From: Acidimicrobiales bacterium
Lineage (GTDB): Bacteria > Actinomycetota > Acidimicrobiia > Acidimicrobiales > DASWMK01
Assembly: GCA_036399815.1 (NCBI GenBank)
Contig: DASWMK010000224.1
Coordinates: 1 to 44,951, forward strand
DNA length: 44,951 bases
Direction: 5' to 3'
In this document: positions 38,217-44,951 of the stretch, in pieces
How positions within the stretch are numbered: the stretch's first letter is position 1
Layout: each line of letters opens with the position of its first letter
Position numbers and translations under genes: made by a program
The notes under the pieces: generated by a model
The model's database searches: none
What the model saw: the letters and a program-made list of their open reading frames with translations, nothing else
Told to the model about the DNA's origin: nothing

Positions 38217-39335
38217 GTGCCCGTCCACCTGGTCGGCGCCGGCCCCGGCGACCCCGCCCTGCTGACCGTGCGGGCGGCCGAGGTGCTGGCCGCCGCGGAC
38301 GTGGTGGTGGCCGACCCCGCGGTGGCGCCCGGGGTGGTGGGCGCGGCGCCGGCGACGGCCGAGCGGCTCCCCGCCGCGCCGGCGGCCGTGCTGGCCGAGC
38401 GGGGGCGGCGGGAGCGGGTCGTGCGGGTGGTGGCCGGCGACCCGTTCGCCGACCCGGCGGCGCTGGCCGAGGCCAACGCCCTGCGGGCCGCCGGCGTGGC
38501 CGTCGAGGTCGTGCCCGGCCTCCGGCCGGCCGCGCCGGCCGGCTGGCGGTCCGGGTTGCCGCTCGCCGGCCTCCGCGTCGTCGTCACCCGGCCCCGGGGC
38601 CAGGCCGGCGAGCTGTCGGCCCGGCTGCGCGACGCCGGCGCCGAGCCCGTCGAGGTCCCCGCCATCGAGGTCGTCGACCCGCCCGACGGCGGCGCCGCCC
38701 TGCGGGCCGCGGCGGCCGGGGCGCACGCCTACGACTGGGTGGCGGTGACCTCGGCCAACGGCGCCGACCGCTTCCTCGACGCCCTCCGCGACGCCCGCCG
38801 CCTCGGCCCGGCCAAGGTGGCGGCCATCGGCCCGGGCACGGCCGCCGCCCTCGCCCGCCGGTCGGTCGTCGCCGACCTCGTGCCCGAGCGGTTCGTGGCC
38901 GAGTCGCTGCTCGAGGCCATGCCCGACCCCCCGCCGGGGGGCGGCCGGGTGCTGCTGGCCAGGGCCGAGGTGGCGAGGGACGTCCTCCCCGACGGCCTGG
39001 CGGCCAGGGGCTGGCGGGTCGACGTCGTCCCCGCCTACCGCACCGTCCCCGCCCACCTCACCGGCGCCCAGCGGGCGGCGGCCGCCGCGGCCGGCGCCAT
39101 CTGCTTCACGTCGTCCTCCACGGTCACGTCGTGGCTGGCCGCCGCCGGGCCCGGCGCGGTGCCGCCCGTCGTCGCCTGCATCGGGCCGGTGACCGCGGCG
39201 ACGGCCCGCGAGCACGGGCTGGCCGTCGCCGCGGAGGCCGACCCGCACACGGTCGACGGGCTGGTCGACGCCCTGGTGCGCACGGTGACGGCCGGTACGG
39301 TGGGTGGATGCGACCCTCCGACATCGGCCGGCTGA
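38217..39335 (+). CDS. hemD: Uroporphyrinogen-III synthase with vestigial SUMT-like N terminus
   Basis: A 372-residue protein. Residues ~118-355 are HemD, which closes hydroxymethylbilane to uroporphyrinogen III (LRVVVTRPRGQAGELSARL, VAVTSANGADRFLDAL, AAIGPGTAAAL, ICFTSSSTVTSWL, ACIGPVTAATAREHGL). Residues 1-~115 resemble a shortened uroporphyrinogen methyltransferase: PVHLVGAGPGDPALLTVRAA, VVRVVAGDPFADPA and AAGVAVEVVPGLRP occur in order, but the middle and whole C-terminal lobe are missing, so methyltransferase activity is unlikely. CobA-HemD fusions are known in actinobacteria, and this looks like a decayed one. Its last 28 bases overlap the S9 peptidase gene. Confidence 0.9.
   Translation: MPVHLVGAGPGDPALLTVRAAEVLAAADVVVADPAVAPGVVGAAPATAERLPAAPAAVLAERGRRERVVRVVAGDPFADPAALAEANALRAAGVAVEVVPGLRPAAPAGWRSGLPLAGLRVVVTRPRGQAGELSARLRDAGAEPVEVPAIEVVDPPDGGAALRAAAAGAHAYDWVAVTSANGADRFLDALRDARRLGPAKVAAIGPGTAAALARRSVVADLVPERFVAESLLEAMPDPPPGGGRVLLARAEVARDVLPDGLAARGWRVDVVPAYRTVPAHLTGAQRAAAAAAGAICFTSSSTVTSWLAAAGPGAVPPVVACIGPVTAATAREHGLAVAAEADPHTVDGLVDALVRTVTAGTVGGCDPPTSAG
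39296..39301 (+). promoter_or_regulatory. Leaderless -10 box of the S9 gene inside hemD
   Basis: TACGGT, 6 bases before ATG 39308, within the hemD coding sequence. Confidence 0.55.
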
Positions 39336-41308
39336 TCGACGTCGCCCAGCCGGCCGTCTCGCCCGACGGCGCCACCATCGCCTGCGTCGTCGTGCGCGTC
39401 GACCTGCCCGCCAACGACTACCGCAGCGCGGTGTGGCTGGTGGCCGCCGACGGCGGCTCGGCGCCCCGCCGGCTGACGGCCGGCGAGCACCGCGACCTGC
39501 ACCCGGCGTGGTCCCCGGACGGCGGCCGGGTGGCGTTCACCCGCACGGTCACCAAGGGGCCCAAGGGCGCCAGCGTCACGACCGTCCACGTCGTGCACGT
39601 CGACGGCACCGGGGAGGTCGCCACCCTGGCCGAGCTGCCCGAGACCGTCGACCTGCTGGCCTGGTCGCCCGACGGCCGGCGCATCGCCTACAGCGCGCGG
39701 CAGCGCTCGCCCCGCTACGAGGAGGCCGAGGACGAGCGGGGCCGCCGGCCCCGGCGCATCGAGCGGCTCCAGAGCCGCCTCGACGACGTCGGCTGGACCG
39801 TCGACCGGCCCACCCAGGTGTTCGTCGTGCCCGCCGACGGCTCGGCCGACCCGGTGGCGGTCACGTCCGGCCCCTTCGACCACACCGGCCCGACCTGGTC
39901 GCCCGACGGCCGCCGCCTCGCCATCGCCGCCGCCCGCCACGAGGACTGGGACCTCGAGCCGGCCGTCGACCTGTTCGTCGTCGACGTGGACGCCGCGCTG
40001 GCCGCCGACGAGCCGCCGGAGCCGGAGCGCGTGACGAAGACCTGGCTCGACCACAGCCGCCCGTCGTGGTCGCCCGACGGCACCCGCATCGCCTGCCTGG
40101 CCGTCGACGTCCACGCCTACCCCCGCCACACCAACCTGCTCGTCGTCGACCTCGAGTCGGGCGCCACCACCGAGGTGACCCGGTCCCTCGACCGGACGTG
40201 CGCGCCGTACCCCGGCGTCCGGTCGCCCCACTGGGAGGGCGAGACGATCTGGTTCTCGATCGAGGACCGGGGCGACGTCCACGTGTACCGGGTGGCGGCC
40301 GACGGCTCCTCGGCCCCCGAGCGGGTCGTCGCCGGCGAGCGCTGGATCACCGGCTACGACCTCGCCGCCGGCACCGTCGGGTTCACGGCCACCACCCTCA
40401 CGTCGCCGGGCGAGCTGTTCTCCGTGGTCGGCGGCGAGGAGCGCAAGCTGACCTCGTTCGCCGACGGCTTCCTCGCCGCCTGCCCGCCCCTGCCGGCCGA
40501 GCGGTTCACGGTGCCGTCGCCGGGCGGCGGCGAGATCGACGCCTGGCTGGTGCGCCCGCCCGGGCTCGACGAGTCGGTCGAGGCCGGCTGCCCGCTCGTG
40601 ATGACCATCCACGGCGGGCCGGCCACCCAGTACGGCAACCGGTACTTCGACGAGGTCCAGCTGTACGCGTCGGCCGGGGTGGCCGTCGTGTACTGCAACC
40701 CCCACGGCTCGACCGGGTTCACCGAGGACTGGGTGCGGGCCATCCGCTCGCCCGAGGCGTCCGAGGCCCCTGGCACCGGCTGGGGCGGGCTCGACTACGA
40801 CGACCTCATGGCCGTGGTCGACGCCACCGTGGAGCGCAACCCGTGGATCGACCCCGAGCGCCTCGGCGTCATGGGCGGCTCCTACGGCGGCTACATGACG
40901 TCGTGGATCGTCGGCCACTCCGACCGGTTCGCGGCCGGCATCTCGGAGCGGGCGGTCAACAACCTGCTCACCGAGGAGGCGACCTGCGACATCGCCGGCG
41001 CCTTCCGCCACCAGTTCGGGTTCCTGCACCTCGACAAGCCCGAGGAGCTGCTGCGCATGTCGCCGATCAGCTACGTGCGCGACATCCGCACGCCGCTGCT
41101 GATCCTCCACTCGGAGAACGACCTGCGCTGCCCGATCGAGCAGGCCGACCAGCTGTTCGTCGCCCTGCGCCTGCTCGGCCGGGACGTCGAGTACTGGCGC
41201 TTCCCGGAGGAGGGCCACGAGCTGTCCCGGTCGGGCTGGCCCCGCCACCGGGTCCACCGGGCCGAGCTGATCGTCGACTGGTGGCGCAGGAGGCTCGCCG
41301 TCGGGTGA
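39308..41308 (+). CDS. S9 family (prolyl oligopeptidase-like) peptidase
   Basis: A 666-residue serine peptidase. The first ~400 residues form a beta-propeller with PD40-type repeats (WSPDGGRVAFTR, WSPDGRRIAYSA, WSPDGRRLAIAA, WSPDGTRIACLA), which filters substrates; the rest is an alpha/beta hydrolase with Ser525 in GGSYGGYM, Asp605 in HSENDLRCP and His637 in EEGHELS. No signal peptide is seen, so it is probably cytoplasmic. ATG 39308 lies 6 bases after TACGGT. It overlaps the hemD 3' end by 28 bases but has no evident part in heme synthesis. Confidence 0.95.
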   Translation: MRPSDIGRLIDVAQPAVSPDGATIACVVVRVDLPANDYRSAVWLVAADGGSAPRRLTAGEHRDLHPAWSPDGGRVAFTRTVTKGPKGASVTTVHVVHVDGTGEVATLAELPETVDLLAWSPDGRRIAYSARQRSPRYEEAEDERGRRPRRIERLQSRLDDVGWTVDRPTQVFVVPADGSADPVAVTSGPFDHTGPTWSPDGRRLAIAAARHEDWDLEPAVDLFVVDVDAALAADEPPEPERVTKTWLDHSRPSWSPDGTRIACLAVDVHAYPRHTNLLVVDLESGATTEVTRSLDRTCAPYPGVRSPHWEGETIWFSIEDRGDVHVYRVAADGSSAPERVVAGERWITGYDLAAGTVGFTATTLTSPGELFSVVGGEERKLTSFADGFLAACPPLPAERFTVPSPGGGEIDAWLVRPPGLDESVEAGCPLVMTIHGGPATQYGNRYFDEVQLYASAGVAVVYCNPHGSTGFTEDWVRAIRSPEASEAPGTGWGGLDYDDLMAVVDATVERNPWIDPERLGVMGGSYGGYMTSWIVGHSDRFAAGISERAVNNLLTEEATCDIAGAFRHQFGFLHLDKPEELLRMSPISYVRDIRTPLLILHSENDLRCPIEQADQLFVALRLLGRDVEYWRFPEEGHELSRSGWPRHRVHRAELIVDWWRRRLAVG

Positions 41309-41329
41309 CCCATGGCACGGTGCTCGCGT

Positions 41330-41355
41330 GCTTGCTTCTGTTATCCGTCGGGTAT
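41330..41355 (+). promoter_or_regulatory. SigB-like promoter of the CsbD-like gene
   Basis: GCTT (41330-41333), 16 bases, GGGTAT (41350-41355), close to the actinobacterial general-stress consensus GTTT-N14-16-GGGTAT. CsbD genes are SigB-dependent in Bacillus, which supports the call. Confidence 0.5.
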
Positions 41356-41396
41356 GCAAATGGCTAACACCCGCGGCACACAGGAGAGCGAACGAC

Positions 41397-41903
41397 GTGA
41401 CCGACCCGACGACCGAGCCGACGACCGGGGGGCTCCTCGGCAAGCTGGCCGGCAAGGCCAAGGCCGCTGCCGGCTCGCTCGTGGGCAACGATGAGCTGGC
41501 CCGCGAGGGCCGGCTCCAGGATGCCCAGAGCGAGGCGGAGGCCCGCGCCGCGGCCGAGGCCGCCCAGGCCGAGCAGCGCACCGAGGAGGCCGCGGTCGAG
41601 GCGGCCCGACGTGAGAACGAGCTGGAGCGCGAGCGGCTCCGCACCGAGGTGGCCGCCGAGGAGCGCGAGGCCGCCATCGAGCGCGACCGCCAGCGGGCCG
41701 AGGCCGAGGCCGAGGCCGACGCCCGGCGCCAGGAGGCGCTGGCCGAGACCCACGAGCGGGCCGGCGAGTCCGCCGCCGAGGCGCTGGAGCGCCGGGCGGC
41801 GCAGGAGCGGCTGGACGACGCCCGCGAGGCCGCCCGGCTGGAAGAGGAGGCCCGCCGCGCCGAGGTGGCGGCCGACGCCATCGATCCCGAGGAGAAGAAG
41901 TAG
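41397..41903 (+). CDS. CsbD-like stress protein with long charged coiled coil
   Basis: A 168-residue protein. Residues ~12-45 (GLLGKLAGKAKAAAGSLVGN followed by DELAREGRLQDAQSEAEARA) match the CsbD stress-protein family; residues ~45-160 are an uninterrupted Glu/Arg/Ala-rich helix that should form a coiled coil. GTG 41397 has AGGAGA upstream, unlike the leaderless genes nearby, and a SigB-like GGGTAT promoter. The next coiled-coil gene starts directly after its stop codon, so the two products may interact. Confidence 0.78.
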   Translation: MTDPTTEPTTGGLLGKLAGKAKAAAGSLVGNDELAREGRLQDAQSEAEARAAAEAAQAEQRTEEAAVEAARRENELERERLRTEVAAEEREAAIERDRQRAEAEAEADARRQEALAETHERAGESAAEALERRAAQERLDDAREAARLEEEARRAEVAADAIDPEEKK

Positions 41904-42515
41904 ATGGACCTGCACACCCTGCCCAGGGCGTGGGTCGACGGGTACCTGCGCCTCTGGCGCATGCCGCTCGACGCCACCGCCAAGATGCTGCGCCTCGACG
42001 GCCCCGCCGAGCTCGCCATCGACCGCACGGAGGCCGCCGTCCGCGACCTCGCCGGCCGGCTGCTCTTCGACGAGGAGCTGCGTGAGGACGCCCGCCAGCG
42101 CCGTGTGGCCGCCGACGAGCGCGAGCGGGCGCTGCGCCTGAAGGCCGAGGCCGAGCAGAAGCGCGAGGAGGCGGACCGCGAGTTCGCCGAGCGCCGCGAG
42201 CAGGCCGAGCAGCGCCGCGAGGAGGCCGAGGAGCGGGCCGAGCAGCAGCGCCGCAAGGCCGAGGAGGACAAGCAGCGCCGCGAGCAGCAGGCCGAGGAGG
42301 CCGAGCGGCGCCGCAAGGCCGAGGTCCGCGAGCAGGCCGAGGAGGCCCGCGAGGCCACGGCCAGCCGGGCCCGGCGATCCCGCCTCGCCCAGCTGGAGAA
42401 GGAGGAGGAGGCGCTGGACGAGCGGTCCGACGCCGCCACCGCCGCCGACGAGGCCAGCCGCCTGCGCAACGAGGCCACCAAGGCCAAGGCGGCCAGGAAG
42501 CGCCGCAACAGCTAG
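41904..42515 (+). CDS. Coiled-coil protein coupled to the CsbD-like gene
   Basis: A 203-residue protein. The N-terminal ~60 residues (LHTLPRAWVDGYLRLWRMPL and DATAKMLRLDGPAELAIDRT) look globular and may touch the membrane; residues ~65-165 are an extremely charged Glu/Arg/Gln coiled coil with repeated QAEQRREEAEE-like units; the end is Lys/Arg-rich. ATG 41904 directly follows the previous stop. Similar proteins are sometimes labelled 'IF2 family', only because of low-complexity similarity. Function unknown; a stress-related scaffold is a guess. Confidence 0.78.
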   Translation: MDLHTLPRAWVDGYLRLWRMPLDATAKMLRLDGPAELAIDRTEAAVRDLAGRLLFDEELREDARQRRVAADERERALRLKAEAEQKREEADREFAERREQAEQRREEAEERAEQQRRKAEEDKQRREQQAEEAERRRKAEVREQAEEAREATASRARRSRLAQLEKEEEALDERSDAATAADEASRLRNEATKAKAARKRRNS

Positions 42516-42538
42516 CCATCCGTCCCACCGTTCGCGAT

Positions 42539-42571
42539 CGGGCCGCTCCCTCACCCCCGGGGAGCGGCCCG
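42539..42571 (+). terminator. Terminator hairpin 1
   Basis: A perfect 12-bp stem, CGGGCCGCTCCC (42539-42550) with GGGAGCGGCCCG (42560-42571), 9-base loop, 24 bases after the coiled-coil gene's stop. Confidence 0.75.
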
Positions 42572-42580
42572 GTTCGCGTC

Positions 42581-42608
42581 CCGGGCCGTCCCCCGGGGGG
42601 CGGCCCGG
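42581..42608 (+). terminator. Terminator hairpin 2
   Basis: CCGGGCCG (42581-42588) pairs with CGGCCCGG (42601-42608); the stem extends by a G-T pair and two C-G pairs. Both hairpins are followed by GGTTCGCGTC-like sequence, so one may be a copy of the other. Confidence 0.65.
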
Positions 42609-42617
42609 TTCGCGTCG

Positions 42618-42623
42618 TAGGCT
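42618..42623 (+). promoter_or_regulatory. Leaderless -10 box of hemB
   Basis: TAGGCT, 7 bases before GTG 42631. It gives hemB-hemL a promoter separate from rex-hemACD. Confidence 0.6.
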
Positions 42624-42630
42624 CGGTCGG

Positions 42631-43614
42631 GTGAGCTTCCCGTCGCGCCGGATGCGCCGCCTGCGCCGCACCCCGGCCCTGCGCCGGCTGGTGGCCGAGA
42701 CCCGGCTGTCGGTCGACGACCTCGTCGCCCCGCTCTTCGTGCGCGAGGGCATCGACGAGCCCCGGCCGATCGCCTCGCTGCCCGGCGTCGTCCAGCACAC
42801 CCGCGAGTCGCTGCGCAAGGAGGTCGCCGCCCTCGCCGACCTCGGCGTCCCGGCCGTGATCCTCTTCGGCGTCCCAGCCACCAAGGACCCGGAGGGGTCG
42901 GGCGCGTGGGACCCCGACGGCATCGTCCAGCTGGCGCTGCGCGACCTGCGCGACGAGGTCGGCTCCCGGGTCGTGCTGCTCGCCGACCTCTGCCTCGACG
43001 AGTACACCGACCACGGGCACTGCGGCGTGGTCGACGAGGCCGGCGAGGTCGACAACGACGCCACCGTCGAGCTGTACGCCCGCACGGCCGTCGCCCAGGC
43101 CGAGGCCGGGGCCGACGTGGTCGCCCCGTCCGGGATGATGGACGGGCAGGTGGCCGCCATCCGCGCCTCGCTCGACGGCACCGGCCACGAGGCGGTGGCG
43201 ATCCTCGCCTACGCGGCCAAGTACGCGTCCGCGCTGTACGGGCCGTTCAGGGAGGCCGTCGACGTCACGATCGCCGCCGGCGGCGACCGCAAGGGGTACC
43301 AGCAGGACCCGAGCAACGCCCGCGAGGCGCTCGAGGAGATCCGGATGGACGTGGCCGAGGGCGCCGACATGGTCATGGTCAAGCCCGCGCTCGCCTACCT
43401 CGACGTGATCGCGCGGGCGAGGGCCGAGGTGAACGTGCCCCTCGCCGCCTACCACGTGTCGGGCGAGTACGCGATGGTCAAGGCGGCCGCCGAGCGGGGC
43501 TGGCTCGACGGCACGGCGGTGGCGCTCGAGCACCTGACGGCGGTCAAGCGGGCCGGCGCCGACCTGATCCTCACCTACTTCGCGCGCGAGCTGGCCGAGA
43601 CGCTCGGGGCATGA
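42631..43614 (+). CDS. hemB: Delta-aminolevulinic acid dehydratase (porphobilinogen synthase)
   Basis: A 327-residue enzyme that condenses two aminolevulinates to porphobilinogen. Schiff-base lysines are Lys197 in AYAAKYASALYGPFR and Lys251 in MVMVKPALAYLD. The active-site metal motif is ADLCLDEYTDHGHCG: Cys121 and Cys131 are kept but the middle ligand is Asp123 in place of Cys, between the zinc (CCC) and magnesium (ADD) types. GTG 42631 is leaderless (TAGGCT). hemL overlaps its stop by ATGA. Confidence 0.97.
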   Translation: MSFPSRRMRRLRRTPALRRLVAETRLSVDDLVAPLFVREGIDEPRPIASLPGVVQHTRESLRKEVAALADLGVPAVILFGVPATKDPEGSGAWDPDGIVQLALRDLRDEVGSRVVLLADLCLDEYTDHGHCGVVDEAGEVDNDATVELYARTAVAQAEAGADVVAPSGMMDGQVAAIRASLDGTGHEAVAILAYAAKYASALYGPFREAVDVTIAAGGDRKGYQQDPSNAREALEEIRMDVAEGADMVMVKPALAYLDVIARARAEVNVPLAAYHVSGEYAMVKAAAERGWLDGTAVALEHLTAVKRAGADLILTYFARELAETLGA

Positions 43615-44903
43615 GCGAGCGCACCAACGAGGCCCTCTACGAGCGCGCCCGGCGGCGGATCCCCGGCGGGGTGAGCTCGCCGGTCAGGGCCTTCCGGGCC
43701 GTGGGCGGCACGCCGTACTTCGTCGAGCGGGGCGAGGGGCCGTGGGTGTGGGACGTGGAGGGCCGCCGCTACCTGGACCTCGTCCAGAGCTACGGCGCCG
43801 TCATCCTCGGCCACGCCCACCCCGCGGTCGTCGACGCGGTGACGGCGGCGGCGGCCGACGGCACCTCCTACGGGGCGCCGACCGAGCGGGAGGTGCTGCT
43901 GGCCGAGGCCATCGCCGAGCGGGTGCCGGCCTGCGAGCAGGTCCGCCTCGTGAACAGCGGCACCGAGGCGACGATGAGCGCCGTCCGCCTGGCCAGGGGC
44001 TTCACCGGCCGGGACGCCATCGTGAAGTTCGCCGGCAACTACCACGGCCACGGCGACGCCCTGCTGGCGGCGAGCGGCAGCGGCGTGGCCACCCTCGGCC
44101 TCCCCGGCTCGGCCGGCGTGCCGCCGACGGCGGTGGCCGAGACCACGGTCCTGCCCTACAACGTCGTCCCCGACCTGGGCTACGAGGTCGCCTGCGTGAT
44201 CGTCGAGCCGGTCGCCGCCAACATGGGCCTCGTCCCGCCGGTCAGCGGGTTCCTCGAGGGCCTGCGCTCCGAGTGCGACCGGGTCGGCGCCCTGCTCGTC
44301 TTCGACGAGGTCATCACCGGGTTCCGGCTGGGGCGGGGCGGCGCGCAGGAGCACTACGGCGTGCGGCCCGACCTGTCCACGTTCGGCAAGGTGATCGGCG
44401 GCGGCCTGCCCATCGGCGCCTTCGGCGGCCGGGCCGACGTGATGGCGTCGCTCGCCCCCGACGGCCCCGTGTACCAGGCCGGCACCCTGTCGGGGAACCC
44501 GCTCGCCACCGCGGCCGGGCTGGCCGTGCTCGACCACCTCGACGACGACGCCTACGCCACCCTCGCCCTGCGGGCCGGGCGCTTCGGCGGCCGGCTGGCC
44601 GACGCCATGGCCGGCGCCGGGCTCGACGTCAGGGTCCCGGTGGTCGGGCCCCTCGTCGGGCTGTTCCTCGGCGACCGGGTGCCGGTCGACTACGAGCAGG
44701 CCCGCAGGACCGACGCCGACCGCTACGCCCGCCTGTTCCACGGCCTCCTGGCGCGCGGCGTCGCCGTCGCGCCCGGGCCCTACGAGGTGCTCTTCCCGGG
44801 CCTCGCCCACACCGACGAGGTGCTCGACCAGGCGGTGGCCGCAGCCGCGGAGGCGGCGGCCGAGGTCGTCGCGGCCGACGACGCACACCCTGCGGGGCGC
44901 TAG
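43611..44903 (+). CDS. hemL: Glutamate-1-semialdehyde 2,1-aminomutase
   Basis: A 430-residue PLP enzyme that converts glutamate-1-semialdehyde to 5-aminolevulinate, linking HemA and HemB. IPGGVSSPVRAFRAVGGTP is the family start; NSGTEATMSAVRLARGFTGR binds the cofactor phosphate; LLVFDEVITGFRLG holds the PLP Asp and Lys260 in STFGKVIGGGLPIGAFGG is the Schiff-base lysine. ATG 43611 overlaps the hemB stop (ATGA). The final TAG begins a TAGGAT box that may be the -10 of a gene beyond the window. Confidence 0.97.
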   Translation: MSERTNEALYERARRRIPGGVSSPVRAFRAVGGTPYFVERGEGPWVWDVEGRRYLDLVQSYGAVILGHAHPAVVDAVTAAAADGTSYGAPTEREVLLAEAIAERVPACEQVRLVNSGTEATMSAVRLARGFTGRDAIVKFAGNYHGHGDALLAASGSGVATLGLPGSAGVPPTAVAETTVLPYNVVPDLGYEVACVIVEPVAANMGLVPPVSGFLEGLRSECDRVGALLVFDEVITGFRLGRGGAQEHYGVRPDLSTFGKVIGGGLPIGAFGGRADVMASLAPDGPVYQAGTLSGNPLATAAGLAVLDHLDDDAYATLALRAGRFGGRLADAMAGAGLDVRVPVVGPLVGLFLGDRVPVDYEQARRTDADRYARLFHGLLARGVAVAPGPYEVLFPGLAHTDEVLDQAVAAAAEAAAEVVAADDAHPAGR

Positions 44904-44951
44904 GATCACCGTCCGGCTCCTTGGGGGACGGGCGGTTTCCGGCGGGCCAGC

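Overview
This is a contiguous piece of a very GC-rich (by eye above 70%) bacterial chromosome. The gene content points to an actinobacterium: the mycothiol glycosyltransferase mshA followed by a YbjN gene, an RsiG-type c-di-GMP-responsive anti-sigma factor, a nickel superoxide dismutase with its maturation peptidase, a Rex repressor in front of the heme genes, and many leaderless genes with a TAnnnT box 6-8 bases before the start codon. The class Acidimicrobiia is a reasonable guess, but nothing here proves it. No phage, insertion sequence or CRISPR array was found.

Layout. 1-4967: DNA ligase fragment, DUF72 protein, a 39-bp tandem-repeat region, an RsbW-like ATPase, methionine aminopeptidase with a SEC-C zinc motif, and a PadR regulator with a membrane protein. 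4968-11094: a candidate proteolytic signalling module made of a subtilisin (S8), a TPR-CHAT caspase-like protease, a 159-aa beta-rich protein, an ECF sigma factor and a class III nucleotidyl cyclase. 11119-17214: tRNA-Lys, a secreted protein, and a leftward block of lipoprotein, tyrS, dipeptidase, Rieske oxygenase and TolB-like lipoprotein. 17278-23666: DksA-like zinc protein, UbiB-family kinase, lipoprotein, YgjP peptidase, histidine phosphatase, MaoC hydratase, MoaD, a CdsA-like membrane protein, sodN and sodX. 23668-31363: rsiG, an XRE regulator, mshA, ybjN, an MFS exporter, a TlpA/DsbB thiol pair, DUF305, proC, a SAM hydrolase and a 29-aa membrane peptide. 31360-35322: ABC transporter, acyl-CoA ligase and a membrane protein. 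35394-44903: rex-hemA-hemC-hemD, an S9 peptidase, a CsbD-like stress pair, hemB and hemL.

How the genes fit together. The right end holds most of the C5 route from glutamyl-tRNA to uroporphyrinogen III, with Rex at its head behind a near-consensus Rex operator, so heme synthesis is probably tied to NADH/NAD+. Oxidative and thiol stress is a second theme (Ni-SOD, mycothiol, TlpA/DsbB, CsbD with a SigB-like promoter, RsbW-like kinase).

The region most worth following up is the CHAT/S8/ECF module. Its two divergent intergenic regions share the same bipartite sequence elements, and its order (protease, small protein, sigma factor) resembles the type III-E CRISPR Csx29-Csx30-sigma trio without CRISPR. 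That parallel is inference. Other notable points are a Ni-SOD hook with Pro5 replaced by Met, an RsiG whose second c-di-GMP motif has lost Gln, and a HemD carrying a vestigial methyltransferase domain.
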